This document shows positions 25,213-33,679 of a DNA stretch of 64,000 nucleotides, piece by piece (the first letter of the stretch is position 1; each line of letters opens with the position of its first letter). The notes under the pieces are model-generated. The model searched no databases and had not been told where the DNA came from. It saw only the letters and a program-made list of their open reading frames with translations. Source of the DNA: Clostridium_S neuense (GTDB lineage Bacteria; Bacillota; Clostridia; Clostridiales; Clostridiaceae). The translations under genes and the position numbers were made by a program. The stretch lies in NCBI RefSeq assembly GCF_045310695.1, contig NZ_JBJIAA010000001.1, positions 1-64,000 of the forward strand. Reading direction: 5' to 3'.

Positions 25213-25794
25213 TTATTTATTATTTACTGTATTCTCAAAATCACGCATAAATTCAGCAAACTGTTCCTTTTCATCTTTTGCTGATGATCCTTTAAAGAAA
25301 AATTCATTAAGAGTACCAAAGTAAAATTTACCTTTTTCTTTATATACCAAAGTAATTGATGAATGGGAACCATTGCTTTTAACCTTCTTCACATCCTCCA
25401 AGGATACTTGTGTAACCTCCTCTAAATCTGCTTTTATTTCTTTAGTATGAAACTTCTCATAAATTGGTACAAAGAACATTTGCATGTTTCCATAAATCAG
25501 AACAAAGTTTTGATCTGGTTTATAAGTAAAAATATAATGACCTGTTAACTTTGATAATGCTTTATCCTTTAAAGTCTCTACAAACATGCTTCCAGCACTC
25601 TGCTTAGATCTAGCCGGCACTGCTTTGTACCCTGAAGCGTTATTAACAACTTTTCTTATAATTTCATTAATTTGTCCTGGTATATTGGCATCCTCTACCT
25701 TGACAGTTTTAAGTCTCCATCTTACAATAAATACCATAGCAATAACAAATACTCCAAAGAATATTCCCATAGCTATATAACCTGCTTGTGACAT
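25213..25794 (-). CDS. Single-pass membrane protein, unknown function
   Basis: 193 residues. One N-terminal membrane helix (about 6-26) is followed by a basic segment and a soluble domain of alternating strands ending in a helix, which could be PH-like. No catalytic motif is visible. The ATG follows GGGGGAG. It is a single-gene unit, and I do not recognise the family. Confidence 0.6.
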   Translation of the reverse strand: MSQAGYIAMGIFFGVFVIAMVFIVRWRLKTVKVEDANIPGQINEIIRKVVNNASGYKAVPARSKQSAGSMFVETLKDKALSKLTGHYIFTYKPDQNFVLIYGNMQMFFVPIYEKFHTKEIKADLEEVTQVSLEDVKKVKSNGSHSSITLVYKEKGKFYFGTLNEFFFKGSSAKDEKEQFAEFMRDFENTVNNK

Positions 25795-25965
25795 AAATTC
25801 TCCCCCTCATATTTCATATATAACCACTAATATATTATCATAATTTTCATATACAGACAATATATATCAAAATAAGTTTATATGGCCTTATCATCCTACA
25901 TATAATCTATTTTTTTCCTATATTCTTTATTTTTCGCTTTTTTCTTCTATTAGAAATAAGTATTA

Positions 25966-27390
25966 TCAATAAAATTTGATTTCCTCATAATCTACTTTAT
26001 CAAGCATTTCTTCAATTTTAGTCACTCTCTCCCTGCATAACCCCTCCATAAATTTAATAAAATATTCCTGCCATTCAGTCTCAACATCTCTCTTCTGAGA
26101 TATAATAGTTGATAAATCAGCTTTTTCATTTCTAAGTTCCTCATAAAACACTACTTTTACAAAAATAGTAAGTTCAATATCAGAAAATGAATTAAACACA
26201 TTTTCGAATTCTTCTCCAAAAAAGCAATCGCAATTAAAAATATCTATAAAATCCTGAAGTGAATGAATATTTGAATTTATAATTTCAATCTTATCCTCAA
26301 TTTTTGATACCTTCATTATTCTTTTTACCATTGAATTGAATTCACCTTCACTCATCCTTTTCCCTTCATCAAAAACAAAAGTGTATTTTACCTCTTCTTT
26401 ACTCTCTACCACTATAAAAATATCTAAGCGGTCATTTTCCAATACGCTTATAAGTCTCTTTTCAAATAATTTCTTATAGTTATCTATGTATCCTATAAGA
26501 AATTTATTTTTTATCTTTAAATCATAAACCACTCTATTTACAGCCTCATTTATAAGCTCGTCTATGTTTGTAACACTTTTAAGTTTTTCATTTATCTTAT
26601 TAAATTGATATTTTGTTATATTTAGCTGTCTTGCTTTATTACCACACAAAACAGAAAATATAGAGTTATTTATTAAAATTTCAAATATGTTTATTAACTC
26701 TATGTTATGACTTAACCTGCACATTTTTTCATAGCCAACTAGAATTTTATTAATATCTTCTTCACTAAACAGCCTGCAAAATTCAGTTTCAATTTCTAAA
26801 TGCTCTAAATAATTTTTAATATATGAAACTCCTCTTACTGTCATATCGTCAAATACCAAGGGGTAATCTATGCTTCCCATCCCATTATGTGCTCCAAAAA
26901 CTATATTATATTCTTCAAAAAAGCATGATATTTCTTCTATAGTAGTATTATAAGGTTCAAGTTCAATCCTAAGCTTGTTTCTCTTTATTCTTCCATACAA
27001 CTTTTTCGTATCAATTATACAAGCTCTAATAAGTTCAATGCCGTTTTCGTATATTTGTCTTATACTCTTTTGCTTTAGTTCCATAACTGCTGCTTCTGGA
27101 CTATCCATTTTAAGCATATAAAAGTCTATCGCATATAAAATAGAATTAATCAAACTTTCAGAGGTTTCTACAGTGACAGAAGTACTTTCTCCTTTCGTAT
27201 ATCTCAAAATTAAATCCTTTAGTAAATTCATTATATCAACTTGAATTCTAATTATTTCATTCTCATTCATTAATCCAATTTTTATTGCTTCTTTAAAAAT
27301 CGAAATTATATACTGATTTTTATTTAACTTTTTAACATTTATCTTTCTCTCGCTATTTGCCAATAACTTATTTTCAAGTTTCAAAGCCAC
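25966..27390 (-). CDS. Uncharacterised helical protein (DUF6179-like)
   Basis: A 474-residue soluble, largely helical protein with no signal, membrane segment or catalytic motif I can name. A conserved-looking stretch, NGMGSIDYPLVFDDM, lies at about residues 168-182. From memory it resembles the clostridial DUF6179 family, which travels with the small protein encoded just upstream; this is unverified. The start is probably the GTG with GGAG 8 nt upstream. It forms an operon with the 145-residue gene, 12 nt apart. The function is unknown. Confidence 0.6.
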   Translation of the reverse strand: MALKLENKLLANSERKINVKKLNKNQYIISIFKEAIKIGLMNENEIIRIQVDIMNLLKDLILRYTKGESTSVTVETSESLINSILYAIDFYMLKMDSPEAAVMELKQKSIRQIYENGIELIRACIIDTKKLYGRIKRNKLRIELEPYNTTIEEISCFFEEYNIVFGAHNGMGSIDYPLVFDDMTVRGVSYIKNYLEHLEIETEFCRLFSEEDINKILVGYEKMCRLSHNIELINIFEILINNSIFSVLCGNKARQLNITKYQFNKINEKLKSVTNIDELINEAVNRVVYDLKIKNKFLIGYIDNYKKLFEKRLISVLENDRLDIFIVVESKEEVKYTFVFDEGKRMSEGEFNSMVKRIMKVSKIEDKIEIINSNIHSLQDFIDIFNCDCFFGEEFENVFNSFSDIELTIFVKVVFYEELRNEKADLSTIISQKRDVETEWQEYFIKFMEGLCRERVTKIEEMLDKVDYEEIKFY

Positions 27391-27402
27391 ACCATCATCT
27401 CC

Positions 27403-27840
27403 TTAACTTAAATTCTTTCTAAAAGTTCTTGAAAATTCCTCCAATTTACTATTTAATAATTCAACAGACCCCTCACAGGAATTTTCAAACAAATTTTTCA
27501 TTATATTAATTAACTTATCATCGCCAATTTGATCTTCTGTTTCATTCTTTAAATAATAAAAAGTTTCCTCAAGACCAGTTATAATATCTACATAATTTTT
27601 ATCATCTATAAAAGTTGATGAACTAAAAACCCTTATTATTTTTTTCACAGCATCAAAATTCAAATCAATTCTCCCGTAGCATTTAAGTGTTCTATTTCTT
27701 TGTTTTATAATTTGCTTTGCATCCTCTAAAGTTAACATTAATCCATATTTTTGAGTTTCTTCATTAGTTTGAAGTAATTCATTAGTATAAAATTCGCTAA
27801 GACTTGATTGTTCTAAATTTAAAATATTAGGTAAATTCAT
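27403..27840 (-). CDS. Uncharacterised small protein (DUF6323-like)
   Basis: A 145-residue soluble helical protein. The segment GLMLTLEDAKQIIKQRN (about 34-50) is the best conserved-looking part. From memory it matches the DUF6323 family, partner of DUF6179. The frame opens at a GTG at 27849, but GAGG fits the ATG at 27840. It is the first gene of a two-gene operon with a strong promoter at 27918-27946. Confidence 0.6.
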   Translation of the reverse strand: MNLPNILNLEQSSLSEFYTNELLQTNEETQKYGLMLTLEDAKQIIKQRNRTLKCYGRIDLNFDAVKKIIRVFSSSTFIDDKNYVDIITGLEETFYYLKNETEDQIGDDKLINIMKNLFENSCEGSVELLNSKLEEFSRTFRKNLS

Positions 27841-27868
27841 AAAAAGCACCTCTTTTTTAAAAATTATA

Positions 27869-27897
27869 TTGACTTTTTCAATTAAATATGTTATAAT
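27869..27897 (+). promoter_or_regulatory. Consensus promoter facing right, opposite the operon promoter
   Basis: TTGACT, a 17-bp spacer, TATAAT. It reads into the 338-bp gap 27841-28178, where there is no gene until padR, which has its own promoter. It faces the minus-strand promoter at 27918-27946, with the -10 boxes only 20 bp apart. Confidence 0.55.
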
Positions 27898-27917
27898 TTT
27901 ATTTTAATATCGTATTC

Positions 27918-27946
27918 ATTATAATCATGTTTTATATACAAGTCAA
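27918..27946 (-). promoter_or_regulatory. Promoter of the DUF6323/DUF6179-like operon
   Basis: On the minus strand: TTGACT, a 17-bp spacer, TATAAT. Confidence 0.65.
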
Positions 27947-28118
27947 CCCAAATCTAAATTCATTTGATAATTCTGTAATAAAAAAACACAGCCAACCTCA
28001 ACTAGCCTTGGAACAATAGTTGTACCTATATCTTAATTAGTTAGCAAAATGTATTAATCAAGCTACAGCTAAACTTCTCCACTATCAATGGAAAAGTTGA
28101 AAAAATTATTTTTAGCTA

Positions 28119-28160
28119 TTGACATAAACGCATCATGCCACTATACTTTATAGTAGTATA
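28119..28160 (+). promoter_or_regulatory. padR promoter and operator
   Basis: TTGACA (28119-28124), a 17-bp spacer and TATACT (28142-28147): near-perfect consensus. The palindrome ACTATA-CTT-TATAGT (28140-28154) covers the -10, and the same ACTATA-N3-TATAGT recurs at 28761-28775. Autorepression by PadR is inferred. Confidence 0.7.
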
Positions 28161-28178
28161 AAACATAGAGGTGATAAT

Positions 28179-28709
28179 TTGTCTCAAATAGATTTAATAA
28201 TACTTGGATACTTGCAGAACAAAGAAAAAAGTGCCTATGAGATGGTTAAGGAATTCGAGACCTGGAAGCTCCATTACTGGTTAAAAATCAGCAATCCTGC
28301 TATATATAAAAACATAGTTAAATTATACAAAAATGGCTATTTAGATTCAAGAACTGTTAAAGAAGGAGAAATGCCAGAAAAAACAATTTATTCTATAAAT
28401 AAAAAAGGACTTTCTTATTTTAGCGAACTTATGGAATATAGTTCAAATAACATCGGACGCATATATTTTGACTTTAACGCTTTCTTAACTAATGTAGAAA
28501 ACGTCCCTTTGGAAAAAAGAAAGGAACTTTTGTTAAACTTTAAAAAAAATCTTGATGAAACCAAGACTCAAATGAATTTTAACTATGATAAGCAACTAAA
28601 AATTAAAGGAACACCAGACCATGCATTTTTACTTCTTGATCTCTACAAAGATTTATATGATCTTTTAGAAAGCTGGTCTTCAAAAGTATTAAAACACTAT
28701 AATGTTTAA
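28179..28709 (+). CDS. PadR-family transcriptional regulator
   Basis: 176 residues: an N-terminal PadR winged helix (LGYLQNKEKSAYEMVKEF, then the wing near YSINKKGLSYF) and a C-terminal helical dimerisation domain. The start is TTG, preceded by GAGGTG. It is cotranscribed or coregulated with the MFS transporter gene downstream, as in drug-responsive PadR/efflux pairs. The matching palindromes in both upstream regions support this. Confidence 0.88.
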   Translation: MSQIDLIILGYLQNKEKSAYEMVKEFETWKLHYWLKISNPAIYKNIVKLYKNGYLDSRTVKEGEMPEKTIYSINKKGLSYFSELMEYSSNNIGRIYFDFNAFLTNVENVPLEKRKELLLNFKKNLDETKTQMNFNYDKQLKIKGTPDHAFLLLDLYKDLYDLLESWSSKVLKHYNV

Positions 28710-28722
28710 ATTACATATTCTT

Positions 28723-28752
28723 TATAGAAAGTACTTACTTTCTATATTTTTT
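28723..28752 (+). terminator. Terminator or attenuator between padR and the MFS gene
   Basis: TATAGAAAGT, a 4-nt loop, ACTTTCTATA, then T6. It would separate padR from the transporter, so the transporter may need its own promoter or read-through. Confidence 0.7.
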
Positions 28753-28760
28753 AGCTCACT

Positions 28761-28775
28761 ACTATATCTTATAGT
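28761..28775 (+). promoter_or_regulatory. Second PadR operator candidate
   Basis: ACTATA-TCT-TATAGT, the same palindrome as at 28140-28154, about 40 bp before the transporter start. Confidence 0.6.
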
Positions 28776-28815
28776 AATTTATTATATATTAATATATTTT
28801 ATTGGAGGCTTTGCT

Positions 28816-30483
28816 ATGAACACTAAACACAGAATAATATCATTTATAGCCATAATATTAGGATTTTTTATGGCTCTCCTAGACACAACTATTGTAAACA
28901 TTACTTTACCTAAAATGACTGAATACTTTGGCACAACAATGAATCATATTTCTTGGGTTGTAAATGCTTATAATTTAGCATTTGCTGCAATGATAATAAC
29001 TGCTTCAAGGCTAGCTGATCAATTTGGAAGAAAAAAATTATTTATGTGCGGTGTATTTTTATTTACACTAAGTTCTTCTTTATCTGCCGTTTCAACTTCA
29101 ATTGAAATGCTCATATTATTTAGAGCACTTCAAGGTTTATCTGCTGCTTTTGTCGTTCCTGTTACTGTTCCTTTATCCGTAGAAATATTTCCACCAGAAA
29201 AAAGAGGTCCAATAATGGCACTTTGGGGAGCTTTTGCAGGTCTCGCTGCTGCAAGTGGTCCTTCTCTTGGAGGTTTCATAACTGAATTTTTAAACTGGAG
29301 ATATGTGTTTTTTATAAATATCCCTATTGGCATAATATGCTTACTTTTAACCTTTAAATTCATAAGTGAATCTTATGATTCTACTGCCAATAAAAGTATT
29401 GATGTTCTTGGAATTTTAACCATATCAGCTTCTATGTTTACACTAACCTTTGCTCTAATAAAAGCAAACGAAAAAGGATGGACATCATCATTTATACTTT
29501 CTCTCTTTGCAATTTCATTTATCACTTTAATTCTATTTGTAATTACAGAGCTAAAAGTAAAAAATCCTATGCTTCCTCTAAGTTTATTTAAAATTATACC
29601 TTTTACAAGCGGTGCCATTGCACTATTTTTACTTGGACTTGGAATGATGTCTGGCTCATATTTTTTATCATTTTTTCTCATTCAAGTAAAAGGTTTGAGC
29701 CAGCTTAATGCAGGTATTATAATATCTTCAATGGCTTTAGGCTCAATGTTTTTCTCTATGCTATCTGCTATCTTGGTAAAGAAAATCAAAGCAAGATTGC
29801 TAAGTGCTTTAGGTTTGTGCTTACTTTCACTATCATGCTTTTTATACAGTTCTCTTACTAAAGATTCAACTACCATGGAAATAATTCTAAGATTAATTGT
29901 AGGCGGCGCGGGAATGGGATTAAGCATGTCTAACTTAATGAATTCTATGGTAAAAAATGTACCAAAAGACAAAATAGGAATAACCTCAGGTGTTAACAAT
30001 ATGACAAGAACTCTTGGTACTGTACTGGGTGTTGCTATTTTTTTAAGTATATTTACTTCAAACATGACTCTGCAAATGTCTAATGCTAAAAACTCTGTAA
30101 TAAAAACAATAAACGCTGATACTGCATTCGATTCAAATGCAAAAAAAGAGATGATTATATCCTTAAAAACTAGCAGCGAAAAAAGTAAAACTCTCTCTGA
30201 TACAATAAAAGAAATTGATAAAAAAGAAGCTTTAACTTTAAAATCAATCCCTCCTATGCTTCAAAACAAAGTTAAGCTCAGTTTTGATAAGCAAAAGAAG
30301 GAAACTAAAAGAATTTTTCCAGTAATTCAAGATTCCTTTAAGACCTATACAGTAAAAGCTTTTAGCTTCACCTTTAAATGTGGATGTTTATTTTTAATAC
30401 CTGGTATACTTTTTGCTTTTTTCAGTGACAAAGAAAAAAAGCCTCTTCTTAAGTATGAAAATACTACTGAAAATATAATATAA
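28816..30483 (+). CDS. MFS transporter, DHA2 (EmrB/QacA) family
   Basis: A 555-residue membrane protein. It begins FFMALLDTTIVNITLP, the hallmark of 14-helix drug:proton antiporters, and has the motif ADQFGRKK between helices 2 and 3. A charged loop of about 90 residues precedes the last helix. It exports drugs or metabolites using the proton gradient. The frame is open 38 codons further upstream, but GGAGG precedes the ATG at 28816. It follows padR, and the operator at 28761 implies ligand-induced expression. Confidence 0.9.
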   Translation: MNTKHRIISFIAIILGFFMALLDTTIVNITLPKMTEYFGTTMNHISWVVNAYNLAFAAMIITASRLADQFGRKKLFMCGVFLFTLSSSLSAVSTSIEMLILFRALQGLSAAFVVPVTVPLSVEIFPPEKRGPIMALWGAFAGLAAASGPSLGGFITEFLNWRYVFFINIPIGIICLLLTFKFISESYDSTANKSIDVLGILTISASMFTLTFALIKANEKGWTSSFILSLFAISFITLILFVITELKVKNPMLPLSLFKIIPFTSGAIALFLLGLGMMSGSYFLSFFLIQVKGLSQLNAGIIISSMALGSMFFSMLSAILVKKIKARLLSALGLCLLSLSCFLYSSLTKDSTTMEIILRLIVGGAGMGLSMSNLMNSMVKNVPKDKIGITSGVNNMTRTLGTVLGVAIFLSIFTSNMTLQMSNAKNSVIKTINADTAFDSNAKKEMIISLKTSSEKSKTLSDTIKEIDKKEALTLKSIPPMLQNKVKLSFDKQKKETKRIFPVIQDSFKTYTVKAFSFTFKCGCLFLIPGILFAFFSDKEKKPLLKYENTTENII

Positions 30484-30484
30484 T

Positions 30485-30519
30485 AAAAGAGGCTGCTTTA
30501 CTAGCCAGCAGCCTCTTTT
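30485..30519. terminator. Bidirectional terminator
   Basis: A perfect 13-bp stem: AAAAGAGGCTGCT with AGCAGCCTCTTTT. It lies between the MFS gene (+) and the NarL-type regulator (-). Confidence 0.85.
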
Positions 30520-30530
30520 ATAAATTTTAT

Positions 30531-31181
30531 TTATACAAGATCATTTTTAAGTGCAAAAATTGCAATTTGAGTTCTATCTCTCATCTCAAGCTTCGATAAA
30601 ATTTCTGTAATATGGTTTTTTACAGTTCCCTCTGTTACATAATGCTTTTCAGCTATTTCCTTGTTAGAAAGTCCAGAGCCTATGCATACTATTATTTCTA
30701 TTTGTCTATCTGTAAGCTTGTATTTATCTTTTATGCTTTCTAAATTATTTGAAGGTGCTTTATTTATGCTGCTAACCATTAGAGATGCCACCTCTGGATT
30801 AACCACTACATTTCCCTTGTATACACTTTTTATGGCATCAATTATCACATCATAGGAGGTATCCTTTAAAATATACCCATTAGCCCCAAATTTCATGGCA
30901 TCAAAAATATATTCATCATCTTTAAAGGTTGTAAGAATTAAAATTTTCACCCCCGGAAATCCGCTTTTAATTATTTTAGTTGCCCTAACACCATCACAAA
31001 CCGGCATTCTTATGTCCATTAAAATTACATCAACCTGCTCCTTCTTGCAAAATTCTATAGCCGCCTCACCATTTTCTGAAGTTCCAATTACACTTATATC
31101 GCTATTTGCATTCAATATTATCTTTAAACCCTCACGTATAAGCTTTTCGTCATCAGCAATAAGAACCTTTATTTCGTCCAA
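30531..31181 (-). CDS. NarL/LuxR-family response regulator
   Basis: About 216 residues: a receiver domain (LIADDEKL, phosphoacceptor in VILMDIRMP, LKDTSYD near the switch region) and a C-terminal LuxR helix-turn-helix (LTDRQIEIIVCIGSGLSNKEIA). The TTG at 31181 is favoured because AGGAGG is 7 nt upstream; an ATG at 31187 would be only 1 nt from it. It is paired with the kinase just upstream. The target is not evident. Confidence 0.9.
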   Translation of the reverse strand: MDEIKVLIADDEKLIREGLKIILNANSDISVIGTSENGEAAIEFCKKEQVDVILMDIRMPVCDGVRATKIIKSGFPGVKILILTTFKDDEYIFDAMKFGANGYILKDTSYDVIIDAIKSVYKGNVVVNPEVASLMVSSINKAPSNNLESIKDKYKLTDRQIEIIVCIGSGLSNKEIAEKHYVTEGTVKNHITEILSKLEMRDRTQIAIFALKNDLV

Positions 31182-31192
31182 AATCATCCCTC

Positions 31193-32401
31193 CTACTCTC
31201 TTATCATATCTGTTTTATCATCACTTATTTTAGGTATATTTACAGTAACTTCAAAACCTTTATTTTTTTCACTTTTAACCTCTAGGTTTCCACCTAGCTT
31301 TTTAACTCTTTCCTCCATACCAGTAATCCCAAAGCTTTTATTTATCTTATCTGTGCCAACTCCATTATCCTTTATTCTCATGTAGAGTTTATCCTCTAAA
31401 AACTGAATTGACACCTCTATCAAGGAAGCATGTCCATGCCTTATTGCATTATTTAAGGCTTCTTGTACAATTCTATAACTAATAAAACTTTCATCAGAAC
31501 TTAATGGCCTTTTTTCTTTTGAAAGTATTAGTCTTATTTCAGCACCTGTTAATTTTTTATACTTTGTTATCATTTCCTCTATAGCAAAAATGCCTTCATA
31601 CCTATCAAAATCCGTTGGTTTAAGCTTCCTAACTGTCCTTCTTACATTTTCTATGCCATTCTTAACAAAGGAAGTCATTTCACTTATCATACTTATACCC
31701 TGCTCATTATTTTTATCCACAACATAGTTTAGCGCCTGAAGCTGTATTAAAACTGCAGACAAAGTATGTCCAACAGAATCATGTATTTCTCTCGATATCC
31801 TGTTTCTTTCTCTTAAAATACTCAGTTCTTCTACAGTCTCAGAATATCTTTCAAGCTTTTCATAAGCTTCCCTTAGTTTGTCTTCCGATACTCTCAACTT
31901 ATCATAAAGCCCTTGAGCCTCCAGCTTTCTTTCTTTTTCATCTCTGACACTTTGTCCCATAAAGCCAAAAGTACCTATCAGCATAATATTAAAAAGAATG
32001 CTCATAATATTATATGCGGTATTTAGTCCTAGCGGAAACTTTAAAGCTTCAAAGCTTATAGCTATACAGAAAAATCCAAGTATGATAGAAGAACAGCGCT
32101 TAGACAGCATAACCGCTGCATCTAGTGTAGATATAAAATAATACAAAATAATAAAATTATTAATGCATTTATACATAAGACCGCATAATATAAAATCTAA
32201 AATTATGGACAGCAGCTTATAATTTTTACTCTTTAAATAATAAATTCTAATTTGAGTATTTATAATATATATAAAAAAAATTGCTATAAAACCGTAAATT
32301 TTTTGATAAGCCAAATGAATATAAAAAAAAGCGCTTATTGCAATTAAAATATAAAAAATGTACCTTATAGATACTAAAAATCTATCACTTTTACTTGGCA
32401 A
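31193..32401 (-). CDS. Sensor histidine kinase (NarX/DesK-type)
   Basis: A 402-residue kinase with five or six N-terminal membrane helices and almost no extracytoplasmic domain, so it may sense a membrane signal. A coiled-coil then leads to a HisKA_3 domain (phosphoacceptor His in SREIHDSVGH) and a HATPase with DNGVGTD and GITGMEERV. The frame is open to 32440, but that codon overlaps the -10, so the TTG at 32401, with GGAG 8 nt upstream, is preferred. Confidence 0.85.
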   Translation of the reverse strand: MPSKSDRFLVSIRYIFYILIAISAFFYIHLAYQKIYGFIAIFFIYIINTQIRIYYLKSKNYKLLSIILDFILCGLMYKCINNFIILYYFISTLDAAVMLSKRCSSIILGFFCIAISFEALKFPLGLNTAYNIMSILFNIMLIGTFGFMGQSVRDEKERKLEAQGLYDKLRVSEDKLREAYEKLERYSETVEELSILRERNRISREIHDSVGHTLSAVLIQLQALNYVVDKNNEQGISMISEMTSFVKNGIENVRRTVRKLKPTDFDRYEGIFAIEEMITKYKKLTGAEIRLILSKEKRPLSSDESFISYRIVQEALNNAIRHGHASLIEVSIQFLEDKLYMRIKDNGVGTDKINKSFGITGMEERVKKLGGNLEVKSEKNKGFEVTVNIPKISDDKTDMIRE

Positions 32402-32439
32402 ATAATCAACTCCATTCCTACTAAAAGGTTTCTCCAACA

Positions 32440-32445
32440 ATTATA
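32440..32445 (-). promoter_or_regulatory. Extended -10 promoter of the NarL-type two-component operon
   Basis: TGA then TATAAT on the minus strand. It places the transcript start downstream of the longest possible start codon, which fixes the kinase start further in. Confidence 0.45.
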
Positions 32446-32561
32446 TCATGTAAAACTATTCTATGTATAATACTAATAAAATGATTTTAAAATATTACAA
32501 TAAGTACTGATTCATGGTATCATTAATTGGTTCATGCATTTTAAAGAAAGGTTTGATAAAA

Positions 32562-33677
32562 ATGGATTTTAAAAAATTAGGTATTGACGTAAGTATAATT
32601 GACATACTAAAAACATCAGGAATCAACAGACCAACTGAAATTCAAGAAAAAAGCATTAAAAGCATAAAAGCTGGAAGAGATGTCATTGCAGAGGCTCAAA
32701 CAGGTACTGGAAAAACACTTGCTTTTTTGCTTCCTATTTTTGAAAATATATCACCTGAAATAGACTCTATTCAAGCATTGATTATAACTCCTACTAGAGA
32801 GCTTGCCATACAAATAGCAGAAGAAGCTAATAAGTTAAAAAAAGTTAAGGATATAAATATTCTATCTGCCTATGGTGGCAAGGATATAGATTCTCAGCTA
32901 AAAAAATTAAAAAGAGGTGCTCATTTAATTGTTGCAACTCCCGGCAGACTTTTAGATCATCTTAACAGAAAAACAATTGATCTTGCCAAGTTAAAAACTT
33001 TTGTAGTAGATGAAGCTGATCAAATGTTACTCATGGGTTTCAAAAAGGACATTGAAGATATTATTAAGTTTTCATCAAAAAAACACCAAACATTATTTTT
33101 CTCTGCTACAATAAGTCCCGAAGTTAAAAAATTGGCTTATAGATACATGCTAAATCCTGAATTCATTACAACTAAAAAAGAAGAAGCAACGCTTAGTAAT
33201 ATTAAACAGGAAATAATAGAGACTAATTTAAATGAAAAACAAAGTACACTGCGCAGCATTTTAAATGAAGATAATCCTTTTATGGCTATTATATTTTGCA
33301 GAACAAAAAGAAGAGTTGATGAGCTTGAAGTAATGCTTCACCAGCATGGCTATAACTGTATAAAGCTTCACAGCGATATAACTCAAAAAAAGCGTGAAAA
33401 AATAATGAAAGCTTTTAGAGCTGGGGATATTCAGTATTTAATTGCTACAGATGTTGCTGCAAGAGGTCTTGATATAAGTGGCGTTAGTAACATTTACAAT
33501 TATGACGTTCCCGAAAACGCTGAAGCCTACATACATCGCATTGGAAGAACGGGAAGAGCCGGTGAAGCAGGTTACACATGTTTGTTTGTAACTCCAAAGG
33601 ATCAAATGACCCTAAAGGAAATAGAAAAAGCTATAAAAATAAACATACCTAAAAGACAATTAAAAGGTGGTATGTAA
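32562..33677 (+). CDS. DEAD-box RNA helicase
   Basis: A 371-residue ATP-dependent RNA helicase core with all family motifs: Q motif (GINRPTEIQ), AQTGTGKT, PTRELAIQ, TPGR, DEAD, SAT, ARGLDIS and HRIGRTGR. There is no C-terminal RNA-binding extension, so it is a minimal core. The start at 32562 has AAAGG upstream; the longer frame lacks one. It is followed 2 nt later by a second helicase. Roles in cold-shock RNA remodelling or ribosome assembly are inferred from the family. Confidence 0.92.
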   Translation: MDFKKLGIDVSIIDILKTSGINRPTEIQEKSIKSIKAGRDVIAEAQTGTGKTLAFLLPIFENISPEIDSIQALIITPTRELAIQIAEEANKLKKVKDINILSAYGGKDIDSQLKKLKRGAHLIVATPGRLLDHLNRKTIDLAKLKTFVVDEADQMLLMGFKKDIEDIIKFSSKKHQTLFFSATISPEVKKLAYRYMLNPEFITTKKEEATLSNIKQEIIETNLNEKQSTLRSILNEDNPFMAIIFCRTKRRVDELEVMLHQHGYNCIKLHSDITQKKREKIMKAFRAGDIQYLIATDVAARGLDISGVSNIYNYDVPENAEAYIHRIGRTGRAGEAGYTCLFVTPKDQMTLKEIEKAIKINIPKRQLKGGM

Positions 33678-33679
33678 TA

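Noticed and set aside
18880..28020. Similar 31-bp words near 18880 and 27990 (AGCC.ACCTCAA, then TGGA.CAA).
   Set aside because: About 22 of 31 positions match with no extension or structure; chance similarity in AT-rich DNA is likely.
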